NCBI RefSeq assembly: GCF_902703175.1
Contig: NZ_CACRYJ010000048.1
Location: 1-64,000 of the forward strand
DNA length: 64,000 nucleotides
Source: Occultella aeris
Lineage (GTDB): Bacteria > Actinomycetota > Actinomycetes > Actinomycetales > Beutenbergiaceae
Reading direction: 5' to 3'
Below are positions 42,556 through 49,532 of this stretch, in pieces. The notes under the pieces were generated by a model that did not search any database, had not been told where the DNA came from, and saw nothing but the letters and a program-made list of their open reading frames with translations. The position numbers were made by a program, and so were the translations under genes. The first letter of the stretch is position 1, and every line of letters starts with the position of its first letter.

Positions 42556-42583
42556 CCGGCTGGTTCGCGTCCGTCGCTGCCAT
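42083..42583 (-). CDS. PTS glucose-type IIA component
   Basis: Cytoplasmic phosphocarrier of the phosphotransferase system. The 166-residue protein has the IIA-Glc fold: VLAPLPGRSVALAEVPDPVFAD, GPGVAIDP, HPHAFVVADGNGHAVLVHLGID with the phosphorylated histidine (His88) and its partner His73, and VITWSP. The ATG at 42583 lies 2 nt after the malQ stop and the epimerase follows 4 bp later. Linking a stand-alone IIA to malQ suggests it may join sugar transport or regulate maltodextrin use, as IIA-Glc does elsewhere. A broken copy is at 28.8-29.2 kb. Confidence 0.92.
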   Translation of the reverse strand: MAATDANQPATPAVGAVTVLAPLPGRSVALAEVPDPVFADAIVGPGVAIDPHREGEVEVIAPIGGTLVKVHPHAFVVADGNGHAVLVHLGIDTIQLAGDSFTVHVAEGADLVAGQLVITWSPQAVVDGGRSPICPVIALDTRAASLTERVELGDVLDAGDPLFDWA

Positions 42584-42585
42584 CG

Positions 42586-44736
42586 CTAGGCCTGCTCGCG
42601 CAGTTCCTGCGTCAGCGCGGCCACCAGTGAGGCGAACCGGGCATTGCCGGCGAGGTCCTCGACCAACACGACCTTCTCCCCGCCGTCGGCCAGGGGCACC
42701 TTCCAGTTCGGGTACTCGGTGTCGGTGCCGGGCTGGTTCTGGGCGCGGCGCTCCCCCACCGCGTCGGCGAGGCCCACCCCTATCAGCACCGACGGCGTCT
42801 GTGCGACGTACCGGTGCAGCGCCTCGACGATCTGCCGTTCGGTGGGGTCCTCGGGCAGCAGGAACCGCTGCCGTAAGGCCTCGAGCATCCGTTCCCGTTC
42901 GACCTGGGCGGCCAGGCGCACGGTCGCGACCGGTTCGGTCAGCAGCCCGAGCCGGTCCCGCAGGTCCACGTGCTCCTCGGCCAGGTATCCGGCGGTCGGC
43001 GGCAGGTCGTGGGTGGTCACGGTCGACAGCACGAGGGATCGGTACTGCTCCGGCGGGAGCGGTCGGTCGTTCTCGCGCTCGAACCAGAGGACGGAGGTGC
43101 CGAGGATGCCCCGGTCGCTCAGGTAGTCCCGGACCCAAGGCTCCACGGTGCCGAGGTCCTCACCGATGACGATCGCCCCGGCCCGGTGCGCCTCGAGGGC
43201 GAGCACCCCGATCGTCGCCTCGTGGTCGTAGCGCACGTACGTGCCCTCGGCCGCGCCGGCGCCCTGCGGGATCCACCACAGTCGGAACAGTCCGATGATG
43301 TGGTCGACCCGGAGCGCGCCCGCGTGCCGCAGGACCGTCCGCACCATGTCCCGCACCGGCGCGTAACCCTGCTCGGCGAGCACGTCGGGGCGCAGCGGCG
43401 GCTGGGACCAGTCCTGACCCTGCTGGTTGTACATGTCCGGCGGCGCCCCGACGCTGATCCCACGGGCGAGCACCTCGCGTAGGGACCACGCGTCGGCCCC
43501 CTCCGGGTGTACGCCGACGGCCAGGTCATGCATCACCCCGATCCGCATGCCGGATGCCAGCGCAGTCTCCTGCGCGCGCTTCAGCTGGGAGTCGGCGATC
43601 CACTGCAGCCAGCAGTGGAAGTCCACCCGGTGCGCCAGTTCCCGGCGCAGCGCGAGAGTTCGCGCCGGGCTGCTCTGCTCCACCGAGAGCGGCCAGTTGG
43701 ACGCGTCGTACTTCTCCTGCACGGCGCACCAGAGCGCGAAGTCCTCCAGTCCTTGGCCCTGATCGCGACGGAACCGCTCGAACGCGCGCTGACGGGACCG
43801 GGACCGGCCCGAGGTGTAGATGGTCTCGAGGGCGGGCTTCTTCACGTCCCAGACGGCGTCCCGGTCCAGGGGGCCGGGTTCGGTGTTCGTGTCCTGGATC
43901 TCCTCGATGCCCCACTCCAGCAGGGTGCGCTGGGAGGTGGGCAGGTAGCCCACCTCGGGGATGTCCTCGGGGCGGATGTAGATCGGGTTGACGAACCGGC
44001 GGGTGGCCGGCAGGTACGGCGACGGCGTCATCGGCGTGCTCGGCTCGGCAGCGTGCAGCGGGTTGATGAGCAGGAAGTCGGCGCCCAGCTCGCCGCTCAG
44101 TGACGTCAGCTCGGTGAGGTCGGCGAGGTCCCCGATTCCCCACGACCGCTGCGAGCGGACCGAGTACAGCTGCGCCATCAGCCCCCAGGCGCGGTGACCG
44201 AGATCGTCGCGCAGCGGCGGAACCTCGAGCACGGCGGGGGTGACCGCGAGGACGGCACCAACCTCGCTGCCGCCGGATCCGACGGTCGCGACCAGCGTGT
44301 GCCACCCGAGCGGCAGGTCGATCGGCAGCAGGAACGTGGCGCGCCCGATGGAGCGGCCGTCCACGAGCCGCGGCTCGACCCAGTCGTCGACCTGCTCCAG
44401 CGCGCGGGAACCGCCGTCCTCAAGGTCCACCCGCAGATGCACCGTCTCGCCGTCCGGGACGTGGACCGGCACCCGGGACTCGATGCCCGCCGTCACCACC
44501 ACGCTCGGCGGCAGCACGCGGCGCCAGGGCGCGAGGTCGCACGCGGCCAGGGAGCGCTCGACCTCGCGCGGATTGCCGGCAGGCACGTCCATCGCGGCGA
44601 GCACCGCGGTGATGGTGCCGGCGCTCACCGCACGATGGTTCCCGTGGAAGTCCCAGAACTCGGTGGCGACGCCATGCGCGGCCGCGAGAGCCCGCAGGCT
44701 GTCACTGAGGACGTCACTCTTGTCCTGATCGTTCAC
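42586..44736 (-). CDS. malQ: 4-alpha-glucanotransferase (amylomaltase, GH77)
   Basis: Transfers glucan segments between maltodextrins in the cytoplasm. The 716-residue protein is the long actinobacterial form, with an N-terminal beta-rich extension (about 1-180) before the GH77 barrel. Barrel motifs include SWGIGDLADL, the nucleophile region ALRVDHIIGLFRLWWIP, the acid/base IVIGEDLGTVEPWV and STVTTHDLPPTAGYLA. Start is the GTG at 44736 with GGAAG upstream. Divergent from mscS; followed at once by the IIA and epimerase genes. Confidence 0.96.
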   Translation of the reverse strand: MNDQDKSDVLSDSLRALAAAHGVATEFWDFHGNHRAVSAGTITAVLAAMDVPAGNPREVERSLAACDLAPWRRVLPPSVVVTAGIESRVPVHVPDGETVHLRVDLEDGGSRALEQVDDWVEPRLVDGRSIGRATFLLPIDLPLGWHTLVATVGSGGSEVGAVLAVTPAVLEVPPLRDDLGHRAWGLMAQLYSVRSQRSWGIGDLADLTELTSLSGELGADFLLINPLHAAEPSTPMTPSPYLPATRRFVNPIYIRPEDIPEVGYLPTSQRTLLEWGIEEIQDTNTEPGPLDRDAVWDVKKPALETIYTSGRSRSRQRAFERFRRDQGQGLEDFALWCAVQEKYDASNWPLSVEQSSPARTLALRRELAHRVDFHCWLQWIADSQLKRAQETALASGMRIGVMHDLAVGVHPEGADAWSLREVLARGISVGAPPDMYNQQGQDWSQPPLRPDVLAEQGYAPVRDMVRTVLRHAGALRVDHIIGLFRLWWIPQGAGAAEGTYVRYDHEATIGVLALEAHRAGAIVIGEDLGTVEPWVRDYLSDRGILGTSVLWFERENDRPLPPEQYRSLVLSTVTTHDLPPTAGYLAEEHVDLRDRLGLLTEPVATVRLAAQVERERMLEALRQRFLLPEDPTERQIVEALHRYVAQTPSVLIGVGLADAVGERRAQNQPGTDTEYPNWKVPLADGGEKVVLVEDLAGNARFASLVAALTQELREQA

Positions 44737-44903
44737 GTGGGCTTCCAGGCTCCTGAGTCAGTGCGAGATGGTGGCGGGACGACTCCTGCCCTGATCTTGC
44801 CAGAGCGCGCGGCAATAGTCCGCGTGGCAACGCCCGGGACCCGAGGGGTGGTACCCGGTTGGGGAGGCAGACCTGGTGCGGAAGGATCCTCGGAGGTGCT
44901 GGT

Positions 44904-44909
44904 TAGGCT
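44904..44909 (+). promoter_or_regulatory. -10 box giving a leaderless mscS mRNA
   Basis: TAGGCT ends 7 nt before the GTG at 44917. This supports that start over the in-frame GTG at 44896, which lies upstream of the box. Confidence 0.4.
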
Positions 44910-44916
44910 GACGGAC

Positions 44917-45780
44917 GTGAAGACCCCCACACCCGACGTCGTCGCCGCGCTGACCGGTGCGCCGCTGACGGTCCTGATCATCATCGTGGTGGCCAGCCTG
45001 ACCACGGTCATCGTGCGCTTCCTGATCTCCCGGACCGTGCGCGGGCTGATCGCCACCGAGGCGAAGGGCCTGCGACTGGCCCCCGAGAAGTTCGGGGTCG
45101 CCCCGAACCCGCGCCGCAAGCAGCGCCTAGAGACGCTCCGGACGGTGCTCGTCTCGACGACCACCGCGCTCATCGGGAGCGTCGCGGTGCTGATGATCCT
45201 GACCACCCTCGGGGTCAACGTGGCACCCCTGATCGCCTCCGCCGGCGTGGTCGGCATCGCCGTCGCCTTCGGGGCGCAAGCACTGGTCAAGGACGTGATC
45301 ACTGGCGGTTTCATGCTCATCGAGGACCAGTACGGTGTGGGCGACCGAGTGGAACTCGGCACCGGCGGCGGGATCCTCGCCTCCGGTGTGGTCGAGGAGG
45401 TAGGTCTGCGGGTCACCCTCATCCGTGACGACGACGGCCGCCGTTGGTACGTCCGAAACGGCGAGATCCTGAGGGTCGCCAACCTGACGCAGGGCTGGGC
45501 CTACGCGGTGGTGGAGCTCAGGGTCGCGCGCACCACCGACCTCACCCTGGTGCGGACCACGCTGAGCGAGCTCACCACGCAGATGCGAAACGAGGACCTC
45601 TACGCGGACGTCGTCAGTCACCTCGAGCCGGAGTGCCTGATCCAGGAGGTCACCGCCGACCTGGTCGCTCTCACCTGGCGGGTGCGAGTCAGCGCCGACC
45701 ATGACCTGTCGATCGCGAGCGAACTGCGCCACCGGATCGCCGTGGCGTTCGCCGAGCGTGGCATCGAACTCGCCCCGTGA
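44917..45780 (+). CDS. MscS-type mechanosensitive ion channel
   Basis: A 287-residue membrane channel that releases solutes on osmotic down-shock. Helices at about 13-35 and 74-94 precede the pore helix LIASAGVVGIAVAFGAQALVKDVITGGFMLIEDQYGVGDRVELG, the MscS signature that continues into the beta domain (VVEEVGLRVTLIRDDDGRRWYVRNGEI). The C-terminal alpha/beta domain is complete. The GTG start is chosen from the -10 box position; the frame is open further upstream without a start signal. Confidence 0.9.
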   Translation: MKTPTPDVVAALTGAPLTVLIIIVVASLTTVIVRFLISRTVRGLIATEAKGLRLAPEKFGVAPNPRRKQRLETLRTVLVSTTTALIGSVAVLMILTTLGVNVAPLIASAGVVGIAVAFGAQALVKDVITGGFMLIEDQYGVGDRVELGTGGGILASGVVEEVGLRVTLIRDDDGRRWYVRNGEILRVANLTQGWAYAVVELRVARTTDLTLVRTTLSELTTQMRNEDLYADVVSHLEPECLIQEVTADLVALTWRVRVSADHDLSIASELRHRIAVAFAERGIELAP

Positions 45781-45809
45781 GGCGCCTTCGCCGGGCCGGG
45801 CCGCCGGCT

Positions 45810-46049
45810 TCAGTTGCCTGGGCGGAGCCCATCGATGTCGGCAGCGAGGTCGTCCGCCTCCGGGCCGACCACGACCTGCACGACGCGGCCGGAACGGACC
45901 ACACCGAACGCACCGTGGGTGCGCAGGTCCTCCTCGTTCACGAGCGCCGGGTCATTCACCTCGACCCGGAGTCTGGTGATGCACGGCTCCAGGTCGACAA
46001 CGTTCGCGTCGCCTCCCAGTGCGGCGAGGATGTCCTCGGCCTTGCTCAC
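45810..46049 (-). CDS. PTS glucose-type IIB component
   Basis: A 79-residue stand-alone IIB: KAEDILAALGGDANVVDLEPCITRLRVEVNDPALVNEEDL, with the phospho-accepting cysteine Cys23 in the EPCITRLR motif of GlcB-like domains, and a C-terminal GRVVQVVVGPEADDL. No IIC membrane gene is adjacent, so its partner is elsewhere. GGGAGAAGAA lies before the GTG at 46049. It is divergent from ptsI. Confidence 0.93.
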   Translation of the reverse strand: MSKAEDILAALGGDANVVDLEPCITRLRVEVNDPALVNEEDLRTHGAFGVVRSGRVVQVVVGPEADDLAADIDGLRPGN

Positions 46050-46162
46050 TTCTTCTCCCAACAAGCATCGTCCTGTGATGAATGACACTCTACAACCGGT
46101 GCCCGCCCCCCAGCGCGCTGGCCACAATATGACGAACCCCGTGCGACGGAAGGCGGACCACC

Positions 46163-47866
46163 GTGAGTAACGTCGAGATGGACAGCGCCGAGGCCGCCGG
46201 GGGCACCAGGCTGCAGGGCGTCGGCGTCTCCCCCGGACGGGCCGCCGGGCCCACCGTGCGCCTCGCCGCCGGGGTACCGGAGCCGCCGTTGCGGCGTTCC
46301 CCGGCTGCCCCCGAGGACTCGGAGGCGGCCCTCACGACCGCCGCGGACGCCGTCGCCACCGAGCTCAGGGCCCGGGCGCAGACCCTGACCGGCACCGCCA
46401 AGGAGGTGCTGGAGACGACCGCCCAGATCGCCACCGACCCCACGCTGATCAAGGACGCCCGGCAGCGCATCACGACCGAGCGGGTCAGCCCCGAACGGGC
46501 ACTGTGGGAGGCGGCGGCCGCCGTCGCTGCCCAGTTCGAGGAGCTCGGCGGGTACTTCGCGGAGCGGGTCCGGGACGTCCACGACGTCCGGGACCGGATC
46601 GTCGCCCGGCTCACCGGCGTCCCTACGCCGGGGGTGCCGGCCCGCACCGAGCCGTTCATCCTGGTGGCGCAGGACCTCGCGCCCGCCGATACCGCGCAGC
46701 TCGACCCCGCCGTGGTCCGCGGCCTGATCACCGCCGAGGGCGGGCCCACCTCCCACACCGCGATCCTCGCCCGGGCACTCGGCATCCCGGCCGTCGTCGG
46801 CCTCGGGGAGGCGGCCGCGCTGATCGTCGAGGGCGCCGTGATCGTGGTCGACGGCGGATCGGGCGCCGTGGTCCTGGTGCCCACCTCCGAGGAGGTCGCC
46901 CAGGCGAGCGAGCACCACGAGGCCCGCACCTTCTCCGGGCGGGGCGCCACCAGTGACGGGCACCGCGTGGAGCTGCTCGCGAACGTCGGCGAGGTGGCTC
47001 AGGCCGAGCCCGCGGCGGCGGCTGGCGCCGAGGGTGTCGGACTGTTCCGCACGGAGTTCTGCTTCCTGGACCGCGACACCGAGCCGAGCATCGACGAGCA
47101 GGTCGAGGCGTACGGCACCGTGCTCGCCGCGTTCGCCGGTAAGAAGGTCGTGGTGCGCACGCTCGACGCCGGCGCGGACAAGCCGATGCCGTTCCTGAAT
47201 CCCACGGACGAGGCGAACCCCGCGCTCGGGGTCCGCGGCTTCCGCACCTCCTGGAAGAACCCGGACGTGCTGGAGAACCAGCTCGCCGCGATCGCGACGG
47301 CCGCGGCTGCCCACTCCGCCCAGGTGTGGGTGATGGCGCCGATGGTCTCCCGGGTCGGCGAGGCCGAGGAGTTCGTCGCCGCGTGCGCCAGGCACGGCCT
47401 CGAGACCGCCGGGGTGATGGTCGAGGTGCCCAGCGCCGCGCTGCTGGCCGGCCCCATCCTGGCCCGAGCCGCGTTCGCGTCGATCGGCACCAACGACCTC
47501 ACGCAGTACACCCTGGCCGCAGACCGGTTGCTCGGTGCCCTGGCGCCACTGTCGACCCCGTGGGACCCGGCCGTGCTGTCCCTGATCAGAACCACCTGCG
47601 AGGGCGGGCAGGCCCAGTCGCGGCCCGTCGGGGTCTGCGGCGAGGCGGCGGCCGATCCCGCACTGGCCGCCGTGCTGGTCGGCATGGGCGTGACCAGCCT
47701 GTCGATGACCCCGCGAGCCCTCGGTGACGTCGCCGCCGTCCTGGCCGCGACGTCCCTCGAGCAGTGCCGCCGCGCGGCCACCCTCGCCCTCGGCACCGAC
47801 AACGCCGACGCGGCCCGCCTGACCGCCCGCGACGCCTTGCCGGCTCTCGCCGAACTGGGCCTGTGA
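46163..47866 (+). CDS. ptsI: PTS enzyme I (phosphoenolpyruvate-protein phosphotransferase)
   Basis: Starts the PTS by moving phosphate from phosphoenolpyruvate to HPr. The 567-residue product contains the active-site histidine in GGPTSHTAILAR (about His198), the PEP-binding VVVRTLDAGADKP and ALGVRGFR, SIGTNDLTQYTLAADR and the catalytic cysteine in GVCGEAAADP. GTG start at 46163 behind GGCGGACC. ptsH (HPr) is not in the window. Divergent from the IIB gene across a 113-bp gap that includes the palindrome CCAGCGCGCTGG near 46110. Confidence 0.96.
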   Translation: MSNVEMDSAEAAGGTRLQGVGVSPGRAAGPTVRLAAGVPEPPLRRSPAAPEDSEAALTTAADAVATELRARAQTLTGTAKEVLETTAQIATDPTLIKDARQRITTERVSPERALWEAAAAVAAQFEELGGYFAERVRDVHDVRDRIVARLTGVPTPGVPARTEPFILVAQDLAPADTAQLDPAVVRGLITAEGGPTSHTAILARALGIPAVVGLGEAAALIVEGAVIVVDGGSGAVVLVPTSEEVAQASEHHEARTFSGRGATSDGHRVELLANVGEVAQAEPAAAAGAEGVGLFRTEFCFLDRDTEPSIDEQVEAYGTVLAAFAGKKVVVRTLDAGADKPMPFLNPTDEANPALGVRGFRTSWKNPDVLENQLAAIATAAAAHSAQVWVMAPMVSRVGEAEEFVAACARHGLETAGVMVEVPSAALLAGPILARAAFASIGTNDLTQYTLAADRLLGALAPLSTPWDPAVLSLIRTTCEGGQAQSRPVGVCGEAAADPALAAVLVGMGVTSLSMTPRALGDVAAVLAATSLEQCRRAATLALGTDNADAARLTARDALPALAELGL

Positions 47867-47926
47867 CGCCTGCCACCCACCGCCGTCGGGCAGGCTGCCA
47901 GAGCGAGCCGGCGAGCGCGCGAGCAT

Positions 47927-47932
47927 TAGGCT
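47927..47932 (+). promoter_or_regulatory. -10 box giving a leaderless globin mRNA
   Basis: TAGGCT ends 6 nt before the GTG at 47939, identical to the hexamer in front of mscS. No ribosome-binding sequence lies upstream of the start codon. Confidence 0.45.
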
Positions 47933-47938
47933 GACCGG

Positions 47939-48421
47939 GTGAGTACCGCCTCCTCCCCCGCCTCGCCCCAGCCGGCCGGACGCCGCAGCCTCGGTCTGCG
48001 CGGCGCCGATGCGCCGCCGGCCCGCCGGCCGGACTCCTTCTACGAGGCGATCGGCGGCGAGCCCACGTTCCGCCGCATCGTGCACCGCTTCTACGAGCAG
48101 GTCGCTACCGACGACATCATGTTCCCGATGTACCCGGAGCCCGAGGACCTCGGTCCGGCGGAGGAGCGGCTGCGGATGTTCCTCGAGCAGTACTGGGGTG
48201 GCCCGACCACGTACTCGGACACCCGCGGGCACCCGCGGCTACGGATGCGGCACGCGCCCTACCCGGTGACTCCCACGGCCCGCGACCGGTGGCTGAAGCT
48301 TATGACCGTCGCGGTCAAGGAGGCCGGCCTGGCACCGTTGCACGAGGCCACCCTGCTCGACTACCTCGAGCGCGCGGCCTTCTCCCTGGTGAACACCGCA
48401 GAGCCCGGGGGGCCGCAGTGA
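47939..48421 (+). CDS. glbO: Group II truncated haemoglobin
   Basis: A 160-residue protein with a 32-residue disordered N-terminus followed by a two-over-two globin: [57 protein letters not shown] in outline, and [15 protein letters not shown] with the proximal histidine. These are GlbO (trHbII) marks, including the YWGGP segment. In mycobacteria GlbO binds oxygen and supports respiration or oxidant defence. Its TGA overlaps the GTG of the thioesterase gene, a coupling seen in other actinobacteria. Confidence 0.94.
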   Translation: MSTASSPASPQPAGRRSLGLRGADAPPARRPDSFYEAIGGEPTFRRIVHRFYEQVATDDIMFPMYPEPEDLGPAEERLRMFLEQYWGGPTTYSDTRGHPRLRMRHAPYPVTPTARDRWLKLMTVAVKEAGLAPLHEATLLDYLERAAFSLVNTAEPGGPQ

Positions 48422-49299
48422 CCAAGGAAGTGGAGCCGGCCCGCCCACTCGAGGCCGTGCTGTCCGCGCTGGAACTGGACCAGGTCGACGAGGACACGTT
48501 CACCGGCCGGTCCCTGCCGCAGATCCACGGACGGGTCTACGGCGGCCAGGTGCTCGCCCAGGCACTGCTCGCCGCCGGGCGGACCGTGGCGCAGGACCGG
48601 CTCCCGCACTCGGTGCACGGCTACTTCCTCCGCCCGGGCGACCTCGACGAGCCGATCACGTTCTCGATCGAGCGGATGCGTGACGGCCGCTCGTTCAGTG
48701 CCCGGCGTACCCACGCCATCCAGTTCGGCAAGCCGATCCTGTCCATGATCACCTCCTTCCAGGAACCGCAGCAGGGCCTCGACCACGCCGAGGCCATGCC
48801 GCAGGTACCGCAGCCGGAGGAGCTGGCCAGTTCCGTCGAGTTCTTCAACGCGCTCGACCACCCGATCGCGGCGTTCTTCTACCGCAACGGTGCCTTCGAC
48901 ATGAGGCATGTCGACGGCGCCCTGTTCACCAAGCCGGCCGCCGAACAGACCGACGCGCAGTACCTGTGGATGCGCGCGCGGGCCGAGGTGCCCGGCAGCC
49001 AGCTGCAGCAGCGCGCGATGCTCGCCTACGCGTGCGACCAGGTGATGCTCGAGCCGATCATGCGTCGCCACGGACTCAGCTGGCGGACCAAGGGCGCGAG
49101 CGTGGCGAGCCTCGATCACGCCATGTGGTGGCACCGCGACGTCGACCTGGACGACTGGCTGCTGTACGCGCAGTCCTCGCCGTCCGCCAGCGGTGGACGC
49201 GGTCTCGGTGTCGCGAAGGTATTCGACCGTTCCGGCCTGTTGGTCGCGACGATCGCCCAGGAGGGCATGTTGAGGATCCCGGAGATCCCAAGCGAATAG
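48418..49299 (+). CDS. tesB: Acyl-CoA thioesterase II
   Basis: Hydrolyses acyl-CoA to free acid and CoA; a double hot-dog fold. The 293-residue product has [62 protein letters not shown] and the C-terminal [34 protein letters not shown] with the catalytic aspartate and Ser/Gln region of TesB. The GTG at 48418 overlaps the globin stop (GTGA), so the pair is translationally coupled. Confidence 0.94.
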   Translation: MTKEVEPARPLEAVLSALELDQVDEDTFTGRSLPQIHGRVYGGQVLAQALLAAGRTVAQDRLPHSVHGYFLRPGDLDEPITFSIERMRDGRSFSARRTHAIQFGKPILSMITSFQEPQQGLDHAEAMPQVPQPEELASSVEFFNALDHPIAAFFYRNGAFDMRHVDGALFTKPAAEQTDAQYLWMRARAEVPGSQLQQRAMLAYACDQVMLEPIMRRHGLSWRTKGASVASLDHAMWWHRDVDLDDWLLYAQSSPSASGGRGLGVAKVFDRSGLLVATIAQEGMLRIPEIPSE

Positions 49300-49400
49300 G
49301 CCTGGTCCGTACGCGCTCCCGCATTGGGCGCCCGGTCGCGCGCCGCTGTGCAGCGGGCCACACGTCTTCACCCATCACGGCGCGTTCTCGCCGAGCGGGA

Positions 49401-49416
49401 ACTAGATTGATCTAGT
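49401..49416. promoter_or_regulatory. Upstream LacI-type operator O2
   Basis: ACTAGATTGATCTAGT is a 16-bp palindrome with one central mismatch, 67 bp upstream of the perfect copy at 49468. The spacing of about six helical turns would allow a repression loop. Confidence 0.7.
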
Positions 49417-49456
49417 ACCCGACGGACGATTCACCTTCTTCATGCGTCGCATGGGC

Positions 49457-49485
49457 TTGACATCCCTACTAGATCGATCTAGTTT
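49457..49485 (+). promoter_or_regulatory. Promoter of the GHL6-ABC operon with LacI operator O1
   Basis: TTGACA (49457-49462, a perfect -35) is followed after 17 bp by TAGTTT (-10, 49480-49485). The perfect palindrome ACTAGATCGATCTAGT occupies 49468-49483, covering the spacer and most of the -10 box. Expected start of transcription is about 49492, giving a 40-nt leader before the GTG at 49533. Confidence 0.8.
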
Positions 49486-49532
49486 CGGTGCGTGCCCGAT
49501 CAGGGCCGCGACGATCTACAGGGAGCCGGTCA

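Noticed and set aside
28440-42583. Insertion sequence or integrative element around the pectin cassette
   Set aside because: No transposase, integrase, terminal inverted repeat or short target duplication was found; only the gene-sized direct repeats support acquisition.
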